Shown: positions 8,023 through 16,956, numbered from the stretch's first letter. The stretch: DNA of 64,000 bases from DASPJL01 sp035628645 (GCA_035628645.1 DASPJL010000108.1:20695-84694), one strand, 5' to 3'. The notes: generated by a model from the sequence alone, not told the origin. Made by a program: numbers and translations.

Positions 8023-8934
8023 TTATTTCCTCTTACTCCTCGGATGAAAATCAGTGATCACCTGTTTTAAATAGTCCCTGTCAAGATGGGTATAGATTTC
8101 AGTGGTTGTTATGGATTCATGGCCGAGCATTTCCTGAACGGCTCTTAAATCTGCGCCTCCTTCTATCAAATGTGTGGCAAAGGAATGGCGGAATGTATGC
8201 GGGCTAATGGATTTATTCAAACCTATTTCCAGTGCCAGATTTTTTATAATGGTAAAGATCATAACCCTGGTTAGCTTACTGCCTCTCCGATTTAGAAATG
8301 CATAATTTTCATACCCTTTCTTGATGTATAGCTTGTTTCGGTAGCCTTCTAGATACATTCTTAAATATTTAAGTGCATCACTTCCAATAGGCACTAGCCT
8401 TTCCTTATTTCCTTTTCCAACAATTCTCAAAAATCCTATGTCAAAGAAAACATTCCTCAATCTTAGTTCCACCAATTCGCTTACCCTTAATCCTGAACTA
8501 TACAGCGTTTCAAGCATTGCGCGGTTCCTAGTCCCTTCGGCAGTGGAAAGGTCTATGGCGCTCAGTATTTGTTCTATTTCAAAGAAACTTAAAGTATCCG
8601 GGAGCTTTCTTCCTAATTTGGGCGCATCGATTAACTCGGACGGGTCTTTATCGGCAATCTCTTCTTTAATTAAAAATCTGAAAAAAGCTTTTACTCCTGA
8701 AAGTACCCTCGCTTGTGAATGAGGGGTCATTCCCAATTCTACAATATACTTCAGGAATGTTTGAAGATCGGTCGAAGTAATGGTGAGCGGCGTAATATTT
8801 AAATTGTAGATTTCTATAAACTGTTTTAGCTTTACAACATCGTGAATATATGCTTCTACTGAATTTGGGGAAAGGGAACGTTCAATCTTTAAATAATTTT
8901 GAAATTCCTTAATAAGATGTTCCCATTCTTGCAT
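8023..8934 (-). CDS. xerD: Tyrosine recombinase, XerC/XerD type
   Basis: A site-specific recombinase of the family that resolves chromosome dimers at dif. The 303-residue product has the N-terminal SAM-like core-binding domain (about 1-90) and the catalytic domain with Arg in SGLRVSEL, HTFRHSFATHL, LGHESITTTEIYTH and the nucleophilic Tyr near residue 279. Length fits the family. It is divergent from aroQ. Its last codons form the right direct repeat of the restriction cassette, so the cassette appears to have gone in at the gene's 3' end while leaving the reading frame whole. XerC versus XerD cannot be decided from sequence alone. Confidence 0.88.
   Translation of the reverse strand: MQEWEHLIKEFQNYLKIERSLSPNSVEAYIHDVVKLKQFIEIYNLNITPLTITSTDLQTFLKYIVELGMTPHSQARVLSGVKAFFRFLIKEEIADKDPSELIDAPKLGRKLPDTLSFFEIEQILSAIDLSTAEGTRNRAMLETLYSSGLRVSELVELRLRNVFFDIGFLRIVGKGNKERLVPIGSDALKYLRMYLEGYRNKLYIKKGYENYAFLNRRGSKLTRVMIFTIIKNLALEIGLNKSISPHTFRHSFATHLIEGGADLRAVQEMLGHESITTTEIYTHLDRDYLKQVITDFHPRSKRK
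8028..8045. repeat. Right 18-base direct repeat within the xerD 3' end
   Basis: TCCTCTTACTCCTCGGAT encodes the last residues of the recombinase on the opposite strand and is the partner of the repeat at 5921-5938 (17 of 18 identical). Confidence 0.65.
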
Positions 8935-8938
8935 AACA

Positions 8939-8946
8939 CAAATATA
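8939..8946 (-). promoter_or_regulatory. -7 box for xerD
   Basis: Reads TATATTTG on the minus strand, an exact TAnnTTTG, with its last base only five bases before the ATG. A start point 5-7 bases downstream would give a leaderless or nearly leaderless message. No TTG lies at standard spacing. Confidence 0.4.
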
Positions 8947-9009
8947 ATGATGAATGGATTCTCCTTTTATAAATACTAATTGCTAATACTCAATACTAAA
9001 AACTAAAAA

Positions 9010-9438
9010 ATGAAAATTTTAATTCTCAATGGCCCTAACCTTAACTTGCTTGGAGTAAGGGAAAAAAGTATTTATGGCAATACTGGCTTTGAGGATTTTT
9101 ATACAACGTTGAAAGAAAAATATAAACATATAGAGCTGGAATATTTTCAATCAAATGTGGAGGGCGAGCTTATAAATAAACTTCATGAAATTGGTTTTAC
9201 TTATGACGGCGTAATTTTAAATGCCGCTGCTTATACACATACTTCCATTGCCTTGGCAGACGCTATTGCAGCGATTAAAACACCGGTGATTGAAGTGCAT
9301 ATTTCCAATGTTTATTCGAGGGAAGAATTCAGGCACAAAAGTATGATAAGCAAAAATTGTGTAGGGGTAATCACTGGTTTTGGGTTGGAGAGCTATACTT
9401 TGGCGCTTACTTATTTTGTTAATAAAAATTCCAAATAA
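9010..9438 (+). CDS. aroQ: 3-dehydroquinate dehydratase, type II
   Basis: Dehydrates 3-dehydroquinate to 3-dehydroshikimate in the shikimate pathway. The 142-residue product has the family signature GPNLNLLGVREKSIYG with the catalytic Tyr, the FQSNVEGELINKLHE block, NAAAYTHTSIALADA and EVHISNVYSREEFRHKS with the catalytic His. Type II enzymes are about 145 residues and dodecameric. It is a single gene divergent from xerD, and the pathway continues in the pheA operon far downstream. The 75-base divergent spacer ends in degenerate ACTCAAT-like repeats just before the ATG. Confidence 0.96.
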   Translation: MKILILNGPNLNLLGVREKSIYGNTGFEDFYTTLKEKYKHIELEYFQSNVEGELINKLHEIGFTYDGVILNAAAYTHTSIALADAIAAIKTPVIEVHISNVYSREEFRHKSMISKNCVGVITGFGLESYTLALTYFVNKNSK

Positions 9439-9506
9439 TACCCTTTTAAGTCTTACACTGACTATTAATAAATATCTATCCAATTTAAATTTATTTTATC
9501 ACTAAT

Positions 9507-10568
9507 ATGATTACCTTTTTCCCCGGTCCTTCTAAGGTTTATCCTGAAGTACTTAATTATTTTCAAGATGCTTTCAACAAAGGAATTTTAAGCATCAACC
9601 ATAGAAGCAGTGAGTTTACTACGATATCCAAAAGGTGCGTAGAGCTGCTGAAAGAAAAACTGAATATCCCTCAGGATTACACCGTTTACTTCACATCGTC
9701 TGCAACAGAAGGATGGGAGATAACTGCACAATCATTGACCGAGAAATACAGCTTTCATTTATTCAATGGCGCTTTCGGAAAGAAGTGGTATGAGTACACA
9801 ACGAAGTTGGGCAAAGAAACCAAGTCTTATCAGTTTGACATCAATGTTGAACTTGACCCTGTCGGATTAAATATTGACAGCAGAGCAGAAGTTATTTGCA
9901 TTACACAAAACGAAACTTCTAACGGAACACAGGTAAAAAATGACATTATAGCAAAATTCAGGGACATGTATCCTGAAAAATTAATTGCCGTTGACGCCAC
10001 TTCTTCTATTGCCGGGATAAGTCTTGATTTCAAAAATGCTGATATTTGGTTGGGTTCTGTTCAAAAATGCTTTGGTCTGCCTGCAGGTTTGGGGATATAT
10101 ATTTGTTCACCAAGAGCGATGCAAAGGGCCGTTGCAATCAATGAAAATAACCACTACAATAGCTTGCTGTTTATAGAGGATAACATGAAAAACTGGCAGA
10201 CCAACTATACCCCCAATGTGCTCAACATTTACCTATTAATGCGGGTAATGGAAAATGTTAAGAACATCAATGAGGTGGGAAGCCTTGCAGCCAAAAGGGC
10301 AAAAGATTTATATGATTATCTTGATGGCTTTTCAGAATTGAGGTCATTAATACAAAATCCCAGGGTTCAATCGGATACGATTGTAGCAGTTGCGGGTACG
10401 GAGGAGTATTTAGCAGAAATTAAGTCAAAGGCAAAAGCTGAAGCAATACACCTCGGCAATGGCTATGGGCCATGGAAGCCATATACTTTTAGAATAGCAA
10501 ATTTTCCTGCCATTACTGATCAGGAGGTGAGCGTCTTAAAAGAGTTTTTAAAGAAAACAGCAAAATAA
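9507..10568 (+). CDS. Class-V PLP aminotransferase, probable phosphoserine-aminotransferase-like
   Basis: A 353-residue fold-type I PLP enzyme. The N-terminus MITFFPGPSKVYPEV and the INHRSSEF motif match the SerC and alanine-glyoxylate aminotransferase group. The Schiff-base Lys is in GSVQKCFGLPAG near residue 187, preceded by the cofactor Asp in AVDATSS. In SerC this would convert 3-phosphohydroxypyruvate to phosphoserine. A nearby convergent D-2-hydroxyacid dehydrogenase gives the two activities needed for serine synthesis or hydroxypyruvate/glyoxylate exchange. The serC symbol is withheld because related aminotransferases share these motifs. A 12-bp hairpin follows the stop. Confidence 0.75.
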   Translation: MITFFPGPSKVYPEVLNYFQDAFNKGILSINHRSSEFTTISKRCVELLKEKLNIPQDYTVYFTSSATEGWEITAQSLTEKYSFHLFNGAFGKKWYEYTTKLGKETKSYQFDINVELDPVGLNIDSRAEVICITQNETSNGTQVKNDIIAKFRDMYPEKLIAVDATSSIAGISLDFKNADIWLGSVQKCFGLPAGLGIYICSPRAMQRAVAINENNHYNSLLFIEDNMKNWQTNYTPNVLNIYLLMRVMENVKNINEVGSLAAKRAKDLYDYLDGFSELRSLIQNPRVQSDTIVAVAGTEEYLAEIKSKAKAEAIHLGNGYGPWKPYTFRIANFPAITDQEVSVLKEFLKKTAK

Positions 10569-10575
10569 TTTAGGT

Positions 10576-10613
10576 GGAAAGGTAAAGTTTATAAAGAATA
10601 TCTTTACCTTTCC
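10576..10613 (+). terminator. Hairpin after the class-V aminotransferase gene
   Basis: GGAAAGGTAAAG (10576-10587) pairs perfectly with CTTTACCTTTCC (10602-10613) across a 14-base AT-rich loop, seven bases after the stop codon. The trailing T-run is weak, but position and a 12-bp stem support a terminator. Confidence 0.65.
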
Positions 10614-10711
10614 TATCCTGTTGCTAAATCTGAATAAACCTCCGCTGACGTTTTTAATTTCCTTAAAGATGGTATGAAGATTGAAAATAGATAGAAAATT
10701 TCTTTAAGTAT

Positions 10712-10912
10712 ATGGAAAGTGATTATGTCTCTTTGATTGATTTTGTCTCCCGTTTAAACGAAACTTTAACTAAAAGTCTGCTTTCCCTGGATCATATAGT
10801 AGAAGAGAAAAGCATAGAAAGAAATAATTTTTGCCACCCCAATTGTAAAGTCGAAAAGTTCTTAATTTTCACTTTCCTGGAATCAGAGTCAAAAATTTAC
10901 CCTCAGAATTAA
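10712..10912 (+). CDS. Doubtful small ORF between convergent genes
   Basis: A 66-codon ATG frame (MESDYVSLIDFVSRLNETL ...) in a gap of about 340 bases, overlapping the end of the convergent dehydrogenase gene by four bases. The first 35 residues could form an amphipathic helix and there is one CHPNC pair of cysteines. No family is recognised and no promoter box is visible. It is kept only because nothing else occupies the gap; chance is at least as likely. Confidence 0.25.
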   Translation: MESDYVSLIDFVSRLNETLTKSLLSLDHIVEEKSIERNNFCHPNCKVEKFLIFTFLESESKIYPQN

Positions 10913-11862
10913 ACAACTACATTTTGAGGTTTCCCACTTAAATAAGCCTTAATATTTTCCGCAACTATCTGAATAAGACGCTCTCTGGCTTCTTTTGTGG
11001 ACCACGCGATGTGGGGGGTTATTATACAATTTTTGGCATCTAAGAGAGGATTATCCTTTGAAGGCGGTTCAGAAGAAACGACGTCCAAGGCAGCTCCGGC
11101 AATTTTTCCATTATTTAAAAATGTAGCCAGGTCCTTTTCATTTATCAACTGACCTCTTCCTGTGTTGATTAAAAACGCGGATGGCTTCATTAAGCTCAAC
11201 AAGCCGTTATTCACAAATTCATTATTTTCAGCAGTAAGCGGACAGTGAAGAGAAATCAGGTCGGATTGAGAAAATACCTCCTCAATCGTCGTAAATTTTA
11301 CGCCTTCCATTTTATCTCTTTCAGGATGTTTATGAAAGGCTATTATTTTTAATCCGAATGCCTGTGCAATTTTTGCCACCTGCCTTCCAATTCGTCCAAA
11401 ACCTATTATTCCCAAGGTTTTCCCGTCGAGTTCTGTCAACGGTGATTTTCTGAAACAAAAGTCCGGTGAATGTAACCATTCACCGTCTTTAACGCTTTCA
11501 GCGTGTAGACCTACACGGTTAGTCAATTCTAAAATCAACGCAAAAGTATGCTGGGCCGTAGAGGCTGTGCTGTAGGAGGGTGCATTGGTAACCAATATTT
11601 TATGCTGCTTTGCCGTTTCTATATTCACCACATTATAACCGGTGGCCATTACCCCTATATATTTTAATTCAGGAAGGCCTTGAATGGAGTCCCTGTTAAC
11701 AATGGCTTTATTGGTCAAAATTATTTCAGCTCCTTTTGCTCTTTCAATAACTTGGTCTGGTAAAGTTCTGTCGTATATGACCAGATTGCCGATCTTTTTT
11801 AATTCGTCCCAACTCAAGTCTCCGGGATTTAAAGTATACCCATCTAAAATAACAATCTTCAT
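10909..11862 (-). CDS. D-2-hydroxyacid dehydrogenase (glycerate/hydroxypyruvate type)
   Basis: A 317-residue NAD(P)-dependent dehydrogenase that interconverts 2-keto acids and D-2-hydroxy acids. The nucleotide-binding signature GIIGFGRIGRQVAKIAQAFG begins near residue 148. The catalytic Arg is in NTGRGQLINEKDL, the Glu in SSEPPSKDNPLL and the His in ITPHIAWST. There is no C-terminal ACT domain, so it is not a long-form feedback-regulated SerA. Hydroxypyruvate reductase or glycerate dehydrogenase is the closest group. It converges on the aminotransferase gene. Confidence 0.85.
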   Translation of the reverse strand: MKIVILDGYTLNPGDLSWDELKKIGNLVIYDRTLPDQVIERAKGAEIILTNKAIVNRDSIQGLPELKYIGVMATGYNVVNIETAKQHKILVTNAPSYSTASTAQHTFALILELTNRVGLHAESVKDGEWLHSPDFCFRKSPLTELDGKTLGIIGFGRIGRQVAKIAQAFGLKIIAFHKHPERDKMEGVKFTTIEEVFSQSDLISLHCPLTAENNEFVNNGLLSLMKPSAFLINTGRGQLINEKDLATFLNNGKIAGAALDVVSSEPPSKDNPLLDAKNCIITPHIAWSTKEARERLIQIVAENIKAYLSGKPQNVVV

Positions 11863-11968
11863 GATTACTTTTTTTAGGGCTAAACTAAGAGACTATCATT
11901 AGTAGTAAAAATAAAAAGGCTGATAATTTTACCAGCCCTCTCTACTATAGTTATAAAATAAATAAAAA

Positions 11969-13372
11969 TTAGATCTTCATTTCTTCCATTTCTTTTAAAT
12001 ACCTGTAAATAGAAGATTTTCCGATATCAAGTTTTCTTGCTACCAAAAGCACATTGTTATTATACTTTTCAAGATATTGACGAATAATACTAAAGTCGTA
12101 TTCTTTTAAAGTCATTTCCTCCTGGATAAAATTACTCATCCGGTTCAGGCTGCTAAAGGTAATATCTTCTGCCCTTAATTTTCCGTCTGTTGCCATAACA
12201 GCAGCCAGTTCAACCACTGCTTTCAGCTCCCTGACGTTCCCAGGAAACGGATGTTTTCTAAGTTTTTCCTGACCTTCGGGAGTAATGGTGATCTTATCCA
12301 TTTTATTCTCCTTGCAAAACTTATCCAAAATACTTTTAGCAATCAGCAGGACATCATTTCCCCGCTCTCTTAAAGGCGGCAGAAATATTGGCAGACCAAG
12401 TAAACGATAATACAAGTCTTCTCTAAACCTTCCCGCTTTAACTTCTTCTGCCAGGTTTTTGTGTGTCGCCACGATTACCCGTACGTCCAGTTTGATGTTG
12501 TTATTTCCACCGACCCTTACCACTTCTCTTTCTTGCAATACCCTAAGCATTTTGGCCTGAAGGTTTATATCCATTTCACCGATTTCATCAAGGAAAATCG
12601 ATCCTTCGTTGGCTTCTTCAAATTTTCCTATCCTTCGGCTATTAGCGCTGGTAAAGGCTCCTTTTTCGTGTCCGAAAAGCTCACTTTCTATAAGCTCTCG
12701 GGGGATGGCCGTGATGTTTACTGCTACAAAAGGTTTATGCTTCCTTTCACCGCTGTAATGAATCGCCTTTGCTACCAACTCTTTACCTGTTCCTGTTTCA
12801 CCGGTTATGGATACCGTAATATGTGTTTTTGTGGCTTTCTCAATTACAGAGAACACTTTTTTCATGGCATCACTCTGGCCGATAATAATTTTTTCAAACT
12901 CATATTTCTCTGCCAGTTCTTGCTTTAATGATTCATTTTCATGCTGAAGTAAGGTATTTTTCTTTGCATTACTAATTGAATTGAACAATCTTTCTCTTGT
13001 GTCCTCATCTTTTGTAATATAATCGTAAGCGCCTTCTTTCAACAGTGTAATGGCTGTAGCCACGTCTTCCTGTCCCGAAATGACGATTACTGGAATCTGA
13101 TTATTTACATATTTTATCTTCTTTAATAATTCTGACCCTGAATAATCAGGAAGGCTGTAGTCTATGGTAATTAATGAAGGTTTTTTGTGGAGGTTGTCCA
13201 ACAATTCTTTACCTGTTCTGAACAAAGTAACTTCATGTTCAGGATCAAGTGTTAGCATGTAATGCAACATTCTGTGATAGGCGGGATCATCCTCTACCGC
13301 AAAAATTACAAAAGCGTTATTTTCCTTAACCATTTTTATATGTTTTCTCTCTTTAGACTTCAATACACCCAT
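11969..13372 (-). CDS. Sigma-54-type response regulator (NtrC/AtoC family)
   Basis: Three domains are visible: a receiver (about residues 20-135) with the phosphoacceptor Asp in LITIDYSLPDYSG; an AAA+ sigma-54 interaction domain with Walker A GETGTGKEL, Walker B GSIFLDEIGEMD and the arginine-finger region REDLYYRL; and a Fis-type HTH at the C-terminus (LEKYNNNVLLVARKLDIGKSSIYRYL). The sigma-54-contacting loop, normally GAFTGA, reads GAFTSA, keeping the key Thr but changing the second Gly to Ser. No histidine kinase is adjacent. A second ATG 39 bases inside (MVKENNAF) is an equally good start. Confidence 0.9.
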   Translation of the reverse strand: MGVLKSKERKHIKMVKENNAFVIFAVEDDPAYHRMLHYMLTLDPEHEVTLFRTGKELLDNLHKKPSLITIDYSLPDYSGSELLKKIKYVNNQIPVIVISGQEDVATAITLLKEGAYDYITKDEDTRERLFNSISNAKKNTLLQHENESLKQELAEKYEFEKIIIGQSDAMKKVFSVIEKATKTHITVSITGETGTGKELVAKAIHYSGERKHKPFVAVNITAIPRELIESELFGHEKGAFTSANSRRIGKFEEANEGSIFLDEIGEMDINLQAKMLRVLQEREVVRVGGNNNIKLDVRVIVATHKNLAEEVKAGRFREDLYYRLLGLPIFLPPLRERGNDVLLIAKSILDKFCKENKMDKITITPEGQEKLRKHPFPGNVRELKAVVELAAVMATDGKLRAEDITFSSLNRMSNFIQEEMTLKEYDFSIIRQYLEKYNNNVLLVARKLDIGKSSIYRYLKEMEEMKI

Positions 13373-13548
13373 ACTGGTATTGAATCAAAATTTAATTTAA
13401 AGAGATATTCATTAGTTAAAAAATTGGCGGAAAATCCTAAGTTAAAAATAATGTAAGAAATGCTTAAACGATTATTATTAATAAGTGGAAATTATCCAAA
13501 ATTGGGAATCAATTGTATAATGTGCTGGAATAAAATGCACTGCCCCGT

Positions 13549-14553
13549 TTATTTTTTTGTGTGAGAATTCCAAAAATGGGTTAGCAGGTAATTTGCCGCA
13601 TAGGTAGCGTCGGTTTTTTCATTTAATATATCCGCTTCAATTTGCGGCAGGAGATTCTTAATGGAAGGATTGGAATAAAAGGAATCTTTGATTTTGCTTC
13701 GGATAATCTCATGCATCCAGTCTAAGTTTTGCTGAATCCTGTTTTGTTTTAAAAATCCTGAGGTTTCCTTTGCTTGAAGGAATAAAATTATTTTTTCCCA
13801 TGCCTCCCTGATGTTATGGCCATCAATGGCAGAACAGGTCATTACCGGAGGAAGTGTTGAGTTTTTGCTTTTAAGCACACTTAACGCATTTTTATAATCT
13901 TGTTTTGTTCTTTTGGCCTTTTCCATATTATCACCATCTGCTTTTGTAATGAGGATCATATCCGCCAATTCCATTATTCCTCTTTTTATTCCCTGAAGTT
14001 CATCTCCACCTCCCGGCAGCATTAATAAAAGAAAAAAGTCAACCATACCCTTTACGAGGGTTTCTGACTGACCTACGCCTACGGTTTCTATAATTATAAT
14101 ATTAAATCCTGCGGCTTCACATAAAAGCATTGCTTCCCTGGTTTTAGCAGATACGCCACCAAGATTTTGGCCTGCTGCTGAAGGACGTATAAACACCCTG
14201 TCATCTTTAGAAAGGTCGTTCATCCTTGTTTTGTCTCCCAAAATACTCCCTTTGGATTGAAGACTTGAAGGATCAATGGTTAGCACTGCCAATTTGTTTC
14301 CTGAAGAAATTGCTTCTTTTCCAAAAGACTCAATAAAAGTACTCTTTCCAACTCCGGGAGAACCCGTCAACCCGATCCTGCGAGACTTCCCGGTATATGG
14401 CATGATCTTATTTAAAATTTCAGAAGCTAATGACTCATCTTCAGGGTGTGTGCTTTCTATTACTGTAATTGCTCTGCTTAAAATCAACCGGTCGCTTTCC
14501 AGGACTCTTTCGACATAGAAATCTGATTTATACCGGCTTTTTTTCTTGTTCAT
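13549..14553 (-). CDS. meaB: Methylmalonyl-CoA mutase-associated GTPase MeaB
   Basis: A 334-residue G3E-family GTPase that protects and reloads the adenosylcobalamin-dependent methylmalonyl-CoA mutase. The P-loop is GSPGVGKSTFIE near residue 63; further motifs are TIDPSSLQSKGSILGDKTRM, the switch region ETVGVGQSE and the guanine-specificity motif ITKADGDN. Length matches the MeaB/ArgK family. The mutase genes are not in the window. It is divergent from the CHASE2 gene. Confidence 0.93.
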   Translation of the reverse strand: MNKKKSRYKSDFYVERVLESDRLILSRAITVIESTHPEDESLASEILNKIMPYTGKSRRIGLTGSPGVGKSTFIESFGKEAISSGNKLAVLTIDPSSLQSKGSILGDKTRMNDLSKDDRVFIRPSAAGQNLGGVSAKTREAMLLCEAAGFNIIIIETVGVGQSETLVKGMVDFFLLLMLPGGGDELQGIKRGIMELADMILITKADGDNMEKAKRTKQDYKNALSVLKSKNSTLPPVMTCSAIDGHNIREAWEKIILFLQAKETSGFLKQNRIQQNLDWMHEIIRSKIKDSFYSNPSIKNLLPQIEADILNEKTDATYAANYLLTHFWNSHTKK

Positions 14554-14668
14554 TATATAAAAATATTATTTACTTAGCTATTCATTTACATTTAGTTTAG
14601 AAAACTTATATTGTATAAAAATTTTTAAAAATTATATTAAGAATTTTATACTTAAGAAATTTTGATCG

Positions 14669-15934
14669 ATGAAAGGTAATGGTCTTTTTAACAAAGATAA
14701 TTTCTGGGCTACCCTGTTTATCTTTTCAGCATTAATTGCTATCAGTTTAGCTCCGATCAAAAGTAGCATTATTAACCCTATAGAAGACGTCTTTGAAGAG
14801 GTTGATCTAACTGACCTTGTATTTTCGCAACTTAGGAATGAACCTGCCAATGATCCTCATGTAGTTTTGGTGAATGTCGGTAACTTAAACCGAGCTGGCA
14901 TTGCAGAGCAAATTCAGATTATAAATCAATTTGAACCTAAAACAATCGGTGTCGATGTTTTCTTTTCTACCAAAAACAATTCTGATTCCGACTCCCTTTT
15001 AATTTCAACCTTGTCGAAAGTCAAAAATCTGGTAATGATTTCTAAACCGCTGAAATTTAATTCGGAAACGCAAGAGTATGACAGCATCAAAACCTCTGAT
15101 CTCAAATTTTTAAACAATTGCGCAGTCGCTTCTTCCACTTTAATTACCGGCGCTGAAAATCAGGAGGATATTAAGATATGCCGGACCTTCAATCCCGTTT
15201 TTCCCATTAAAGGGCAGGAAGACCAGCTTGCTTTTGGTCTAAAACTGGTTCATTATTATAATAAGGAGGCTGCTACAAAATTCTTATCGAGGAAAAACGA
15301 AGTGGAAACAATTAATTTCAGGGGAAACCATGGTAATAAGTTTTATACATTGGATGTAGATGATGTCTTTAACTATAATTTCACCCCAGATTTAATCAAA
15401 GGTAAGATAATCATATTCGGATTTTTGGGGTCGTACATCGGCGATCCCTCCTGGGAAGATAAATTTTTTACGCCACTGAATTCAAAATATATAGGGAGGG
15501 CCAATCCCGATATGTTTGGAATGGAGATCCATGCCAATGTGATTTCAATGATCTTAAATGAAGATTATATTGATGTGGTCCCTGAGTGGTTTGGAATAAT
15601 TCTCGCTGTAGTCGTATGTTTTCTAAATGTGGCATTTTTCTCCTTGATCTACAGGAAAAAGGAGCTATATTATACCATTCTTACCAAACCTATACAATTC
15701 ATTGAAGTCGTTTTATTATTAGGAATTGTAATCCTGCTTTTCCACTATTTAAGTCTAAAAATAGATTTAAGCTTAATGCTCATTACGATTTTACTGGTTG
15801 GGGATATGCTGGAATTGTATTACAACTATATCAGACATACTGTCACTACATTGAGGCAAAAGCTTTTGTTAAAAATTAATCTTTTAAAAAATAACGGAAA
15901 ACTTGATATTATTTTAAGTAGAAACCGAAAGTAG
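14669..15934 (+). CDS. CHASE2-domain membrane protein
   Basis: A 421-residue inner-membrane sensor-like protein. One N-terminal transmembrane segment (about 12-30) is followed by a large periplasmic CHASE2 domain (FSQLRNEPANDPHVVLVNVG, FEPKTIGVDVFF, IIIFGFLGSYIGD) and, from about residue 305, three closely spaced transmembrane helices. After the last helix only a short basic tail remains, so no kinase, cyclase or other output domain is attached. Signalling would need a partner. The next gene encodes an exported FecR-like protein 39 bases downstream, and the two are likely co-transcribed. Confidence 0.85.
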   Translation: MKGNGLFNKDNFWATLFIFSALIAISLAPIKSSIINPIEDVFEEVDLTDLVFSQLRNEPANDPHVVLVNVGNLNRAGIAEQIQIINQFEPKTIGVDVFFSTKNNSDSDSLLISTLSKVKNLVMISKPLKFNSETQEYDSIKTSDLKFLNNCAVASSTLITGAENQEDIKICRTFNPVFPIKGQEDQLAFGLKLVHYYNKEAATKFLSRKNEVETINFRGNHGNKFYTLDVDDVFNYNFTPDLIKGKIIIFGFLGSYIGDPSWEDKFFTPLNSKYIGRANPDMFGMEIHANVISMILNEDYIDVVPEWFGIILAVVVCFLNVAFFSLIYRKKELYYTILTKPIQFIEVVLLLGIVILLFHYLSLKIDLSLMLITILLVGDMLELYYNYIRHTVTTLRQKLLLKINLLKNNGKLDIILSRNRK

Positions 15935-15973
15935 CATTAACCCTTCAAAATCATTATTAGAAACTATTTACTT

Positions 15974-16903
15974 ATGAAGACAAATTTTACCTATTCTCTA
16001 ATTTCAGTTTTTTGCTTTATTCTCACCTCTACACAGGCACAAGATCCTTATGTATTTAGGGTTTTGGCAAGCAAAGGGCAAAATACAATTAAGGTAACAT
16101 CAAGTGGCGGGGAAGCCCAACCTGTAAAAACGGGTGTTAAAATTTTTAAAGAAGACGAAATTACCCTTGCCGAAGAGGGCTATATTGGTTTGGTCCATTC
16201 AAGTGGCAAAACCATCGAATTAAAAACGCCGGGTGTTCATTTAGTTTCCGATCTTCAGAGTAAAATAAATACCTCTTCCACTTCATTGGCCAATAAATAT
16301 GCTGAATTTGTCTTTAACCAAATGACCAAAGCGGAATCAGAAGATATAAATAAGAATTCAAGGGTCAATAATAAAGTTACGGGGTCGGTGGAAAGGGCTT
16401 CTGATCCTATTCATCTGATTGCGCCGAATACCACCTATATTCATGGGCCAATTGCTATGATTAATTGGGATGCGCCTGAAAATACTACTGAATTTGTAGT
16501 GACAGTCAAAAACTTATTTGACAATAATTTGCTCACCGAAGAAACCAATGTAAAGAATATCTCAATAGATATTAATGATCCAAAACTAAAAAACGAGAAG
16601 CTGCTAATCATTAATGTAAAATCCAAATTGGATTCAAAAATGACTTCAAATGAAGTAGGCATTAAGAAATTATCTGAAAAAGAGCTGGAAATTATTGATA
16701 AAGACCTTGCAGCTTTACAAGCGGAAACAACCGAAGAAACACCGTTAAACAAAATCATCATAGCCACTTTTTACGAGCAAAATCATTTATTGCTCGATGC
16801 AATTGTAAATTATGAAGCTGCATTAAAGTTAGCGCCGGGTGTTCAGGATTTTAAAACGGCCTATGATATGTTTCTTGAAAGGAATAACTTAAAAATTGAT
16901 TGA
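15974..16903 (+). CDS. Exported FecR-like protein with C-terminal helical repeat
   Basis: A 309-residue protein with a signal peptide (cleavage after STQAQ). Residues about 24-90 resemble a FecR-type domain (GEAQPVKTGVKIFKEDEITLAEEGYIGLVHSSGKTIEL), followed by a beta-rich central part and a C-terminal TPR-like segment (ALKLAPGVQDFKTAYDMFLERN). FecR-like and CHASE2 proteins occur together elsewhere, notably in cyanobacteria, where both face the periplasm. It probably works with the preceding membrane protein; the substrate or signal is unknown. A strong hairpin follows. Confidence 0.7.
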   Translation: MKTNFTYSLISVFCFILTSTQAQDPYVFRVLASKGQNTIKVTSSGGEAQPVKTGVKIFKEDEITLAEEGYIGLVHSSGKTIELKTPGVHLVSDLQSKINTSSTSLANKYAEFVFNQMTKAESEDINKNSRVNNKVTGSVERASDPIHLIAPNTTYIHGPIAMINWDAPENTTEFVVTVKNLFDNNLLTEETNVKNISIDINDPKLKNEKLLIINVKSKLDSKMTSNEVGIKKLSEKELEIIDKDLAALQAETTEETPLNKIIIATFYEQNHLLLDAIVNYEAALKLAPGVQDFKTAYDMFLERNNLKID

Positions 16904-16906
16904 GCA

Positions 16907-16948
16907 AAAAAGGAGAGCCTGATTTAAAGAAGTAGGACTCTCCTTTTT
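16907..16948. terminator. Bidirectional terminator between the FecR-like gene and ispF
   Basis: AAAAAGGAGAG (16907-16917) pairs with CTCTCCTTTTT (16938-16948). The A-run on one side and T-run on the other give a poly-U tail in both directions, fitting the two convergent genes. Confidence 0.85.
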
Positions 16949-16956
16949 ATAAGTTT

